Source: Kaistella soli (GTDB lineage Bacteria > Bacteroidota > Bacteroidia > Flavobacteriales > Weeksellaceae). Taken from it: DNA of 64,000 bases. Below the pieces are notes generated by a model. That model was not told where the DNA came from and ran no database searches. It saw nothing but the letters and a program-made list of their open reading frames with translations. Shown here piece by piece: positions 52,479-60,322 of the stretch. The stretch's first letter is position 1, and every line of letters starts with the position of its first letter. The stretch covers positions 1 through 64,000 of the forward strand of contig NZ_JAHOPF010000001.1 of the NCBI RefSeq assembly GCF_019038595.1. The letters run 5' to 3'. Both the position numbers and the translations under genes were made by a program.

Positions 52479-52541
52479 ATGGTACAGTTTGTATTTGAAA
52501 TCGCAATGAAAATCATCGATTTCGTAAGCAGTTTATTTTAG
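52479..52541 (+). CDS. Candidate 20-residue amphipathic peptide
   Basis: ATG-to-TAG frame of 20 codons, MVQFVFEIAMKIIDFVSSLF, in the largest gene-free gap of the window (445 bases). Hydrophobic residues fall on one face of a helix with Gln, Glu, Lys, Asp and Ser spread on the other, as in membrane-active or membrane-binding small peptides such as phenol-soluble modulins or type I toxins. A very strong terminator follows 27 bases after the stop and serves no other plus-strand gene nearby. No homologue is known to me; translation is unproven. Confidence 0.45.
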   Translation: MVQFVFEIAMKIIDFVSSLF

Positions 52542-52567
52542 TTAAGATATTTATTCAATATATTTGT

Positions 52568-52601
52568 AAAGTATAACCAATACACTTGGTTATACTTTTT
52601 T
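52568..52601 (+). terminator. Strong terminator after the small ORF
   Basis: Perfect 13-bp stem AAAGTATAACCAA/TTGGTTATACTTT with a 5-base loop and a T run. It implies a transcription unit ending here, most simply the small ORF at 52479. Confidence 0.88.
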
Positions 52602-52742
52602 GTTTATAATAACGGGATTAACTGGATCATAGAAAGCTGAAATTTCTGAAAGCTTATTTACGGTTTGCCACAATAAAAGAACAGAAAATTCACTCAAAAC
52701 ATTTCAAAAATAATCCGACAAAATTCGTCTAATTCAGATAAA
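52602..52742. other. AT-rich gap before the acyltransferase gene
   Basis: No coding frame, hairpin or consensus -7 element seen, so the promoter of the acyltransferase gene is not obvious. Confidence 0.4.
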
Positions 52743-53309
52743 ATGAAAAAACTCTTAGCAAAACTCATCCTGAAAATCATTGGCTGGAAAGTCGTCCTCG
52801 AAGGCGATGTCAACAATTTGGACCGCTGCATTCTGGTCGTGGCGCCGCATACTGCCAATGCAGAATACATGTTGGGAAACTTGGCCTACTGGTCTTTGGG
52901 AAAACCTCTGAAAGTCATTATCAAAGATGACCATACCAAAGCCTGGTACGGATTTCTCGTGAAAGCCATGGGCGGTGTAGGAATCGACCGTTCTCAGAAA
53001 AACGACCTGGTTAAATTTGTGGTTGATCAGTTCAAAAAAGAAGATTTCAGTCTGGTAATTACTCCCGAAGGAACCAGAAGCTGGGTGCCGAAGTGGCGCA
53101 AAGGGTTCTATCACATGGCGCTTGCAGCTAAAGTGCCTATCGTAGTGGCCGCGGGAGATTTCAGAACCAAACAGATTCACCTCGGTTATAAAATTTCTGT
53201 CGAAGATCTGGAAACGCGGACTTTCGAAGATATCATGCAGGAAATGGAGGAATATTACAAAAAGATCACACCGAAATATCCTGAAAAATGGAATCCTAAA
53301 ATCTATTAA
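52743..53309 (+). CDS. PlsC-like acyltransferase with altered HX4D motif
   Basis: 188-residue membrane-peripheral protein of the 1-acylglycerol-3-phosphate acyltransferase superfamily: APHTANAEY in place of the usual His-x4-Asp (here His-x4-Glu), GVGIDRS and PEGTRSWVPKW. N-terminal amphipathic/hydrophobic helix (about 1-20). It could acylate a lipid precursor, but the Asp-to-Glu change at the catalytic dyad leaves activity open. Tightly followed (10 bases) by the hotdog thioesterase. Confidence 0.85.
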   Translation: MKKLLAKLILKIIGWKVVLEGDVNNLDRCILVVAPHTANAEYMLGNLAYWSLGKPLKVIIKDDHTKAWYGFLVKAMGGVGIDRSQKNDLVKFVVDQFKKEDFSLVITPEGTRSWVPKWRKGFYHMALAAKVPIVVAAGDFRTKQIHLGYKISVEDLETRTFEDIMQEMEEYYKKITPKYPEKWNPKIY

Positions 53310-53319
53310 ACTGTAAAAT

Positions 53320-53748
53320 ATGACCGACGATAAAAAGAACGAAATTCTTCACCAGCTCAACAATTGGGGCGGGGAAAATTTAGGCAAAACCCTGGGTATT
53401 GTTTTTACTGAAGTGACGGACGAATCGCTCAGCGCGACAATGCCGGTGACTCCAAAAGTTCATCAGCCATACGGCATTTTACATGGCGGTGCAAGCTGTG
53501 TTCTGGCAGAAACTTTGGGTTCCTGTCTTTCGGTTCTGCATGTGGATACCGAAAAAGTGGTGCCGGTGGGAACCAATATCAATTCCAATCATTTGCGGAG
53601 CAAAAAAGAAGGAACCGTAACCGGAACTGCAAGATTTATCAGAAAAGGCAAAACCATGCACGTTTCCGAAATCGATATCCGCGACGAAAAGGGCGAACTC
53701 ATCAATCATACCACGATGACCAACAATATTATTCCGAGACCGAATTAA
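53320..53748 (+). CDS. Hotdog-fold thioesterase (PaaI/MenI-like)
   Basis: 142 residues. Hotdog motif HQPYGILHGGASCVLAETLGS, with the catalytic acidic residue in LAET, and GTNINSNHLRS. Small hotdog enzymes of this type hydrolyse 1,4-dihydroxy-2-naphthoyl-CoA in menaquinone synthesis or phenylacetyl-type CoA esters. The isochorismate synthase gene 55 bases downstream favours the menaquinone role. Assignment to MenI is inference. Confidence 0.85.
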   Translation: MTDDKKNEILHQLNNWGGENLGKTLGIVFTEVTDESLSATMPVTPKVHQPYGILHGGASCVLAETLGSCLSVLHVDTEKVVPVGTNINSNHLRSKKEGTVTGTARFIRKGKTMHVSEIDIRDEKGELINHTTMTNNIIPRPN

Positions 53749-53803
53749 TAAAAGCGGGCACAAAATTTTCCGCATGGAATGCTTTTAATTAAATAGTATC
53801 AAA

Positions 53804-54778
53804 ATGATCTTTTTCAGATTTCCTTTTTCAGAAAAAATTTACACTACTGACGATATTTCGGCTCAGAAGCCTGTATCTTTTTTTTCTTTTGACAAGTCGG
53901 AAAGGATCGGTTTTACAGGAAATATAAAAGAAATTCCTTTAGCTGATCTTTTGAATGAGGAGATTTCCAATGTCGATTTAGTAACTGAACTTCAGAACTT
54001 CAGTGAAGAAAACGAAATTGATTACAGGGAAAAACTGGAGAATGTCATTGATTTTATTAAAGAAAACAGGCTTTCAAAACTCGTTATTTCAAGAAGAAAA
54101 TTACTCGAATTCAAAGATTCAAAAGTCAGTCTAAGTCAAACTTTTCTGAATTTGTGTAAAGCTTATCCCAATGCTTTCGTGTACTTTTTCATCAAAGACG
54201 GAAAATGCTGGCTGGGTGCTTTTTCGGAAGTTCTGGGAAAATTCAGTAAAAAAACTTCACAGTTTGAAACCATGAGTCTGGCAGGAACAATTCCTGTTAA
54301 CGAAAACTGGACAAAAAAAGAAATTGAAGAACAGAAACCGGTAACCGATTTTATTAAAAATATTCTGAAAAACTTCACTTCTGAAGTGGAAGAATCTGAA
54401 ACCTACGATCACGTTTCCGGAAATATCAAACATTTAAGAACCGATTTCAAAGCGAAAATCGAAAAAGATGATCTCGAAAAACTTATTACCGAACTGCATC
54501 CGACGCCAGCAGTATGCGGTATTCCGAAAGCATTTTGCATGAATGCTATTGATGATTTCGAGATGCATCCACGGAATTTCTATGCAGGATATATTAAAGT
54601 GGAAACCGAAGAAACGGTGCAGTATTTTGTCAATCTCCGCTGCGCTGAATTTTTTAAAAATGCCGCATTAATCTATGTCGGTGGCGGAATTACCGCAGAA
54701 AGTTCTCCAGAAAAAGAATGGATAGAAACGGAACTGAAATCCCAGGCAGTTATCAGTAACATTCAATATTTGGATTAA
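53804..54778 (+). CDS. menF: Isochorismate synthase (MenF/EntC family)
   Basis: Converts chorismate to isochorismate, the entry to menaquinone. 324 residues, chorismate-binding fold: SKLVISRRKLLEF, SLAGTIPV, HPTPAVCGIPK, FYAGYI and YVGGGITAESSPEKEW. It is shorter than E. coli MenF (about 430 residues), lacking N-terminal sequence, as usual in Bacteroidota. The respiratory quinone of the group is menaquinone, so a siderophore role is less likely. Its stop overlaps the next start (TAATG). Confidence 0.9.
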   Translation: MIFFRFPFSEKIYTTDDISAQKPVSFFSFDKSERIGFTGNIKEIPLADLLNEEISNVDLVTELQNFSEENEIDYREKLENVIDFIKENRLSKLVISRRKLLEFKDSKVSLSQTFLNLCKAYPNAFVYFFIKDGKCWLGAFSEVLGKFSKKTSQFETMSLAGTIPVNENWTKKEIEEQKPVTDFIKNILKNFTSEVEESETYDHVSGNIKHLRTDFKAKIEKDDLEKLITELHPTPAVCGIPKAFCMNAIDDFEMHPRNFYAGYIKVETEETVQYFVNLRCAEFFKNAALIYVGGGITAESSPEKEWIETELKSQAVISNIQYLD

Positions 54779-55155
54779 TGCAGATTCACCACATCGCCAT
54801 CATATGCTCCCATTACGAAGTTTCCAAAAGATTCTACACTGAAGTTTTGGGACTTAAAATCCTGCGCGAAGTGTACCGTCCGGAAAGAGAATCTTTTAAA
54901 CTCGATTTGGGAATTGAAAACCAATACGTGATCGAATTGTTTTCTTTTCCGAACCCGCCCAAAAGACCTTCAAGACCGGAAAGCTGCGGTCTGAGACATC
55001 TTGCTTTTTCTGTAAAAAATGTTGAGGAAAAACGTCGCGAACTCATGGAAAAAGGCTTGAAATGCGAGGATATCCGCATTGATGAATTTACAGACCGGAA
55101 ATTTTTCTTCACCCAGGATCCCGATGATCTGCCGTTGGAATTTTATCAGGCTTAA
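54778..55155 (+). CDS. VOC-family protein (glyoxalase I-like, YaeR/SMU1112c type)
   Basis: 125 residues. Two betaalphabetabetabeta units: HHIAIICSHYEVSKRFYTEVLGL, ERESFKLDLGIENQYVIELFSF, CGLRHLAFSVKNVEEKRREL and FTQDPDDLPLEFYQ. Metal ligands likely His-4/5, Glu in IELF, His in LRHL and Glu in LEFYQ. Function of the YaeR group is not settled. Translationally coupled to menF. Confidence 0.88.
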   Translation: MQIHHIAIICSHYEVSKRFYTEVLGLKILREVYRPERESFKLDLGIENQYVIELFSFPNPPKRPSRPESCGLRHLAFSVKNVEEKRRELMEKGLKCEDIRIDEFTDRKFFFTQDPDDLPLEFYQA

Positions 55156-55158
55156 AAG

Positions 55159-55707
55159 ATGAAATTATTTTATATCCTTCTCGGAGCTGCAGTAAAGGGC
55201 AGAAATGTCGAACAGCACGATGTGTTCTTTGGTATCGCCCCAAAACTGAAAGATCTCGTTCCCTATATCAAAGATTTCTGGCCGGAAGCGGGCAGTGAAC
55301 TTCACCTTGATGCATATCAGGAAGTGAAATTTGCCGACGGCTACGAAATTAGAATTGTAGAAAAAGAAAGGGGGAAAACTGAAAACCACTTATTTTTCAT
55401 CAACCTCGGCGGATACAGAGCCGGCTTTTTCGACGAATTTCATGAGCGTCATTTAATGGTTGGAAAAAAAATGTCTGAGATTATCAAAAGAGCAAAGCAG
55501 ACCGAATTTTATAAAACCATGGGATTTGCTGGCGCAGTAAGCCACATCGATGATAAATACGGGGTGGATATCGACGATATTTCTAAGGTAAATGATCTCT
55601 TGCCTCAGGAAATGAAGGAAAAATATGCGATTGTTTTAGAAAAATCTGATGCTGTTAATCAGGTGAATGTCATGAAGGTCAAATATCTTAAAATCGATAA
55701 AATTTAG
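55159..55707 (+). CDS. DUF1543 protein
   Basis: 182 residues with the DUF1543 signature: LFYILLGAAVKGRNVEQHDVFFGIAP, LKDLVPYIKDFWPEAG, HLDAYQEV and FINLGGY. No known function. Starts 3 bases after the VOC gene, so part of the same operon. Confidence 0.9.
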   Translation: MKLFYILLGAAVKGRNVEQHDVFFGIAPKLKDLVPYIKDFWPEAGSELHLDAYQEVKFADGYEIRIVEKERGKTENHLFFINLGGYRAGFFDEFHERHLMVGKKMSEIIKRAKQTEFYKTMGFAGAVSHIDDKYGVDIDDISKVNDLLPQEMKEKYAIVLEKSDAVNQVNVMKVKYLKIDKI

Positions 55708-55713
55708 CTTCAT

Positions 55714-56799
55714 TTATTCTGTTGCAATTTCTTCGCGGTTGTCCGATTCCTCTTTGATCCCTTCTTCAATAAGTTCTTCCACAATCTCTTCCTCTTCAGG
55801 TTTCAAAGTTTTTACCTCGTCCTCCTGTTTGGTGTCATAAAGATTGATATGGAATTCACACAGAATGGGGAAGTGATCGGAACCGATGGCCTCCAGGGTT
55901 TCAAGTTTCTCAACAAAGATTTCCGGCGAGTGGAAAAGCAGATCCAGCGGAACCCGGAAAAACCAGTATTTCGCGTGGAAAGTCGCAAGAATTCCGCGGC
56001 CTACACGGGCATCGATCAGCTCGCTGGTTTTCCTGAAAAGTATGGAGGTAACCGACCATGCCACCGTGTTGAAATCCCCGATAACCAGTGACGGAACCGG
56101 GTGTTCCCTGATTTTTTTAGCAACACAGAGCAGATCACCGTCTCTTTCTTTGGAGGTGGTTTCTTCTGTAGGACTTGGCGGCGGCGGATGAACGGCAAAC
56201 ACTACGAAATCATGACCGTCAGAAGTTTGAAACTGGGCTTCTATACTCGGGACATCCTCCGCGACGAAAAAGTGCACCGTAGATTTTACAAACGGAATTT
56301 TCGAATAAAGATGCATTCCGTAAGTGTTTTCAAGGGTGATTTTCTCTGTAAACGGATATTCTTTTTCAAATTTACGGTTGGCTTTTTCCCAGTCAGAATT
56401 GCTTTCCATGGTGATGAAAATATCCGGTCTGTATTTTTCGATAAGCTGCTGCAGCAGATGAAAATCCTTGTTAAACTGATAAACGTTTACGGAAATAACC
56501 TTTACCGTAGCCGACGCTGTAGATTTTTTCTTTACCGCTTTCTTTTTGTAGAATTTGGTGTATCGTATTAAGATGTAAAGGTGATAAAGAATAAGTGCAA
56601 ACTGTATTGCATTGACGATCCAGAACCACAGGTCCTTTTCAGCAAAAAATAACGTCGCCGTAAATACAATTCCCTGAAGAACAAGAATCTGGATTTTCAT
56701 AAATTCCGGAACACGGAAAACCCAGTGCTGGTTTCTGAAAAACGGAAGCACACTCAGCACAATAAGAAGTACCGAAAAAATAGCGAGAAATAGTTCCAT
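55714..56799 (-). CDS. Membrane-anchored endonuclease/exonuclease/phosphatase family protein
   Basis: 361 residues. Three N-terminal helices (about 3-20, 33-53, 58-82), a Lys-rich linker, then the EEP domain: SVNVYQFN, ITMESNSDWEK, VVFAVHPPPPSP, VIGDFNTVAWS and GSDHFPIL (catalytic Asn, Glu, His, Asp and Asp-His visible). C-terminal 40 residues are mostly Glu/Asp. Such proteins in Bacteroidota are of unknown substrate, possibly DNA or phospholipid head groups. Convergent with the DUF1543 gene, 6 bases apart. Confidence 0.9.
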   Translation of the reverse strand: MELFLAIFSVLLIVLSVLPFFRNQHWVFRVPEFMKIQILVLQGIVFTATLFFAEKDLWFWIVNAIQFALILYHLYILIRYTKFYKKKAVKKKSTASATVKVISVNVYQFNKDFHLLQQLIEKYRPDIFITMESNSDWEKANRKFEKEYPFTEKITLENTYGMHLYSKIPFVKSTVHFFVAEDVPSIEAQFQTSDGHDFVVFAVHPPPPSPTEETTSKERDGDLLCVAKKIREHPVPSLVIGDFNTVAWSVTSILFRKTSELIDARVGRGILATFHAKYWFFRVPLDLLFHSPEIFVEKLETLEAIGSDHFPILCEFHINLYDTKQEDEVKTLKPEEEEIVEELIEEGIKEESDNREEIATE

Positions 56800-56903
56800 A
56801 GTTTATTTGATGCAAAGTAAAAGCAAAAACCTTTACTGCAAATATGTTTCCATTTAAAACTTAAATAAATAAATCATTTTTATGTCCTAAGAATTGCTTT
56901 TTG

Positions 56904-56911
56904 TAATTTTG
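56904..56911 (+). promoter_or_regulatory. -7 element TAATTTTG of purK
   Basis: Perfect TAnnTTTG 53 bases before the ATG. The leader contains a small hairpin CCGATCCT/AGGAATCGG (about 56918-56937). Confidence 0.55.
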
Positions 56912-56964
56912 TGAATCCCGATCCTGGAGGAATCGGAATCTAAAATCTAAAAAAAGGTGAAAAT

Positions 56965-58071
56965 ATGAAAATCGGAATTCTCGGTGGCGGACAGCTTGGA
57001 CGGATGCTTATTCAGGAAGCATTGAAATATGATGACGAATGGTTTACCCTCGATCCTGCTGCAGACGCGCCCTGTCACACTATTTCCAATTTCACTCACG
57101 GTAATTTTGATGATTTTGATACAGTTTTCAATTTTGGGAAAGGGAAAGACGTTGTCTCCATAGAAATTGAACACGTCAATGTTGACGCACTTTTCGAACT
57201 TCGTGAATGCGGCATTAAAGTAATTCCGAGTCCGGAAATTATTCAGATTATACAGCAGAAAATTCTGCAGAAAGAGTTTTATAAGAAACACGGCATTCCA
57301 AGCCCGGAATTTCAGATCATTAAGAATAAATCGGAAGCGGATTTTCCTTTGCCTTTTGTGCAGAAGATGAATGCCGGCGGTTACGACGGAAAAGGAGTGC
57401 AGGTGATCAGAACCCGGGAAGATCTGGAAAGTTTATGGAATGTTCCTTCAGTTTTGGAAAGTCTTGTGGATATCGAAAAAGAACTTTCGATTATTGTCGC
57501 GATCAGTGAAAGCGGCGAAACCAAAACTTTTCCGGTAACCGAAATGATCGCAGATCCCAAACTCAATCTGCTTGATTTCAATATCTGTCCGGCTCATATT
57601 TCTGCCGCTGTTGAAACTCAGATTCAGGAGATCGTAAATAAATTTATTGCCGCCGCAAACGCTCCGGGGCTTTTTGCCATTGAACTTTTTCTCGATAAAT
57701 CCGGTAAAGTTTGGGTCAACGAAACCGCGCCGCGATTACACAATTCCGGTCATCAGACTCAGGAAGGTAACGCGAATTCCCAGTTTGAACAGCTGTACAG
57801 GGTTTTAAAAAATCTGCCGCTTGCCGACACTGCCGCTTGCGGATTTTCCGGAATGCTGAACCTGGTAGGAGAAGAAAATTTTTCGGGAAAAGTGAAGTAT
57901 GAAGGTTTGGATGAAGTCCTGAAGCTTCCCAAAACCTATGTTCATCTTTATGGTAAAACCGAAACCAAACCGGGCCGGAAAATGGGGCACATCAACGTAT
58001 TGGCGGATTCCCGTCACGAACTTTTGGATCAATTAATTCACATCAAATCACTGGTAAAGGTTACTGCATAA
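56965..58071 (+). CDS. purK: 5-(carboxyamino)imidazole ribonucleotide synthase
   Basis: ATP-grasp enzyme that carboxylates AIR to N5-CAIR in purine synthesis. 368 residues: GILGGGQLGRMLIQEA at the N-terminus, ATP-grasp loop NAGGYDGKGVQVI, ELSIIVAIS, and the active-site lid VNETAPRLHNSGH. purE, the next enzyme, is 4.8 kb away (62900) rather than adjacent. Confidence 0.96.
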   Translation: MKIGILGGGQLGRMLIQEALKYDDEWFTLDPAADAPCHTISNFTHGNFDDFDTVFNFGKGKDVVSIEIEHVNVDALFELRECGIKVIPSPEIIQIIQQKILQKEFYKKHGIPSPEFQIIKNKSEADFPLPFVQKMNAGGYDGKGVQVIRTREDLESLWNVPSVLESLVDIEKELSIIVAISESGETKTFPVTEMIADPKLNLLDFNICPAHISAAVETQIQEIVNKFIAAANAPGLFAIELFLDKSGKVWVNETAPRLHNSGHQTQEGNANSQFEQLYRVLKNLPLADTAACGFSGMLNLVGEENFSGKVKYEGLDEVLKLPKTYVHLYGKTETKPGRKMGHINVLADSRHELLDQLIHIKSLVKVTA

Positions 58072-58116
58072 GTCTTCCGGTAAACTGGCTGAAATTTTTC
58101 CGTAATTAAGAATTTT

Positions 58117-58132
58117 GTAATAACTTTATTAC
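58117..58132 (+). promoter_or_regulatory. 16-base palindrome upstream of the CBS gene
   Basis: Perfect inverted repeat GTAATAA-CT-TTATTAC, 16 bases before the CBS-protein ATG. A possible operator; no regulator known. Confidence 0.35.
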
Positions 58133-58148
58133 GATAAAATAATTGATT

Positions 58149-58577
58149 ATGAGTAATATAGCTACAATTCTGGCCCGTAAGGGCAGTTCGTATGTTACGG
58201 TAGAGCCGGAACAGACTGTTTTGGAAGCCTTACAGCTGATGGCCGATAAAAATGTTGGCGCGGTAGTCGTAAAAGATGCTGAAAAATACCACGGGATTTT
58301 TACCGAAAGAGATTATTCCCGGAACGTTATCCTGAAAAACCGGCATTCTTCTGATACCAAGGTAAAGGAAGTGATGTCTGTCGGCTTACCCGAACTCAAT
58401 GCACTGGACAGTCTAAATCACTGCATGCAGGTGATGGCAGATCACAATGTGCGCTACCTTCCGGTAATGGAAGACGGAAACATGACCGGCATAATCTCCA
58501 TTACTGATGTGATCAGGGAAAAAGTGATTTATCAGAAAGAAGTCATCAGGCACCTCAAAGATTATATTCAGGGTTAA
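58149..58577 (+). CDS. Two-CBS-domain protein
   Basis: 142 residues made of two CBS domains (TVEPEQTVLEALQLMADKNVGAVVV..., FTERDYSRNV; LDSLNHCMQVMADHNVRYLPVME, GIISITDVIREKV). Stand-alone CBS pairs bind adenine nucleotides (ATP, AMP, NADH) and regulate partner proteins. TTG two codons upstream ignored; ATG 58149 chosen. Partner unknown. Confidence 0.93.
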   Translation: MSNIATILARKGSSYVTVEPEQTVLEALQLMADKNVGAVVVKDAEKYHGIFTERDYSRNVILKNRHSSDTKVKEVMSVGLPELNALDSLNHCMQVMADHNVRYLPVMEDGNMTGIISITDVIREKVIYQKEVIRHLKDYIQG

Positions 58578-58602
58578 GAATAATTTTGCTTTCCGGAATT
58601 TT

Positions 58603-59502
58603 CTACTTCCTTCTAAACATCCCCTTTTGATAATTGGTGATAAACACACCGCAGATAATCAGTACCGTTGCGGTAATGAATGCTGCCGAAATTTCTTCGT
58701 TCAGAACCAGCCATCCCAAAAATATCGCGATGATGGTATTGACGTAGGAAAGCAGCGAAATTTGTGTTGGTGAGATTTTCTTTAATGCAAAATGAAATGC
58801 AAAATAAGCTGCTACCGAACCAAACACAGCGAGATATACGGTCGCTGCCATACTTCTGAAAGTCCAGGAAGCGACATCAATCCTGTCAGACAGCATAAAT
58901 CCGAATCCGATCTGTATCACCGCGGAAAAAGCAAACTGGTAAAAGAGATTCAGGGAAATATTCTGCTTTTGAAGATGAAGTTTCTTAGTGAAAATGGAGC
59001 CAAGTGCCCATCCGGAAATGGCAATAAAACTGAATAAAACCCCCATCCGGTAATCGGGATTCAGCAAATCCTCCAGACCGTCCTTAAAAATAAGAACGAT
59101 ACCGGTAAATCCCATGATAATTCCTGCCAGCGCACGGTAGGTGAATTTCTGCAGACCAAAAAATATACTACCGAGAAAGATCAGAAGCGGAGAAGCCGCA
59201 CTGATCAGTGAAGCCAGACTGCTGGAAATATGTTTTTCTGCCACGGTCATCATTCCGTTCGCTACAATCAGCATCAGTATGGAAAACATGATCTGAATCC
59301 ACAAATTTTTCCACCCGATCCATTTAAGTTCTTTAGAAAACAGCAGGATAATTAACAATAGAGCTGCTGCAATAAACTGACGGATGCCGGCGACAAACCA
59401 CGGCGGAATACTTTCTACCGCAATACGGATCCCTAAAAATGTAGTGCCCCAAACAACGGCAACAGTAAAAATCGCAAGAACTAATCTGGGGTCTCTGAAC
59501 AT
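58603..59502 (-). CDS. EamA/DMT-family transporter (second in window)
   Basis: 299 residues, ten predicted helices in two EamA halves (VAVVWGTTFLGIRIAVE, GIVLIFKDGL; LAVFGSVAAYFAFHFALKKI, SYVNTIIAIFLGWLVLNEE). Inner-membrane exporter, substrate unknown. The frame extends 22 codons upstream but that part is not hydrophobic in the right register; ATG 59502 (MFRDPRLVLAIF) is chosen. Confidence 0.88.
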   Translation of the reverse strand: MFRDPRLVLAIFTVAVVWGTTFLGIRIAVESIPPWFVAGIRQFIAAALLLIILLFSKELKWIGWKNLWIQIMFSILMLIVANGMMTVAEKHISSSLASLISAASPLLIFLGSIFFGLQKFTYRALAGIIMGFTGIVLIFKDGLEDLLNPDYRMGVLFSFIAISGWALGSIFTKKLHLQKQNISLNLFYQFAFSAVIQIGFGFMLSDRIDVASWTFRSMAATVYLAVFGSVAAYFAFHFALKKISPTQISLLSYVNTIIAIFLGWLVLNEEISAAFITATVLIICGVFITNYQKGMFRRK

Positions 59503-59565
59503 AAAAACTGAAAGTGTGAAAGTTAAATAATCCGCAAAAAATGGCAGGTTTTTTTTGCAACTTTG

Positions 59566-59573
59566 CAAAGGTA
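59566..59573 (-). promoter_or_regulatory. -7 element TACCTTTG of the second EamA gene
   Basis: Perfect TAnnTTTG on the minus strand, 63 bases before the ATG; the leader also holds TAACTTTC (59518-59525) as an alternative. Confidence 0.5.
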
Positions 59574-59744
59574 GATTTTAGGAACTGACGGTGCAAAGAT
59601 TCTTTAAACTGTTTTTTGGAATAATTTTGTTTTGACCCGAGCAATCCATCCGTTTTCGTATATTCCTGAGTTTATTAGAATCCAGAAACAGGAATCGGTG
59701 AACCACTGACTCCGCAAAACTTAGATCTCAAAAATATTATTCTG

Positions 59745-59752
59745 TATCTTTG
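59745..59752 (+). promoter_or_regulatory. -7 element TATCTTTG of the CYTH gene
   Basis: Perfect TAnnTTTG 48 bases before the ATG. Another TAATTTTG lies at 59622-59629. Confidence 0.55.
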
Positions 59753-59800
59753 AAACCTCTTTAATTCGAATAATTAACCGCAATTTTAATTCATGTCAGG

Positions 59801-60274
59801 ATGGCTTTAGAAATCGAAAGGAAATTTTTAGTGAAGGAAAAACTTTGGCAGCAGTCGGACAAACCTTCAGGTGAATTCTTCAGACAGGGTTATTTATTAA
59901 CGGATCCGGTCAAAACAGTTCGCGTGCGTCAAACGGCTGATAAAGGTTTTATCACCATCAAAGGAATTTCGGTGGGCGCAACAAGAACTGAATATGAATA
60001 CGAAATTCCTGCTTCAGATGCTGAAGAGCTGCTTAATGAGTTTTCCGGATCCGAACTTTCGAAAACCAGATATAAAATTTTCTTTGAAGGCAAACTGTGG
60101 GAGGTCGATGAATTTCTGGGCGATAACGAAGGATTGATTGTGGCGGAAATAGAACTGGAAAGCGAAGACGAAAACTTTGCGCTTCCGGAGTGGGTAGATG
60201 TGGAAGTGACTTCGGAGGAAAAATATTACAATTCAAATTTAACCCTTAACCCTTTTAAAAACTGGCCGCTGTAA
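59801..60274 (+). CDS. CYTH-domain triphosphate tunnel enzyme
   Basis: 157 residues. The ExExK signature LEIERKFLV opens the protein, followed by the tunnel-lining basic and acidic residues: TVRVRQTADKGFITIKG, KTRYKIFF, WEVDEFLGDNEGLIVAEIELESED. Hydrolyses inorganic triphosphate or forms cAMP in other branches; small bacterial CYTH enzymes are mostly tripolyphosphatases. Start ATG 59801. Confidence 0.92.
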   Translation: MALEIERKFLVKEKLWQQSDKPSGEFFRQGYLLTDPVKTVRVRQTADKGFITIKGISVGATRTEYEYEIPASDAEELLNEFSGSELSKTRYKIFFEGKLWEVDEFLGDNEGLIVAEIELESEDENFALPEWVDVEVTSEEKYYNSNLTLNPFKNWPL

Positions 60275-60308
60275 ATTCAGGGAATTCACATTAGACCAAA
60301 CTAAAAAT

Positions 60309-60316
60309 TAGTTTTG
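60309..60316 (+). promoter_or_regulatory. -7 element TAGTTTTG of the flavoprotein gene
   Basis: Perfect TAnnTTTG ending 6 bases before the ATG at 60323; suggests a leaderless transcript. Confidence 0.55.
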
Positions 60317-60322
60317 CATCAC

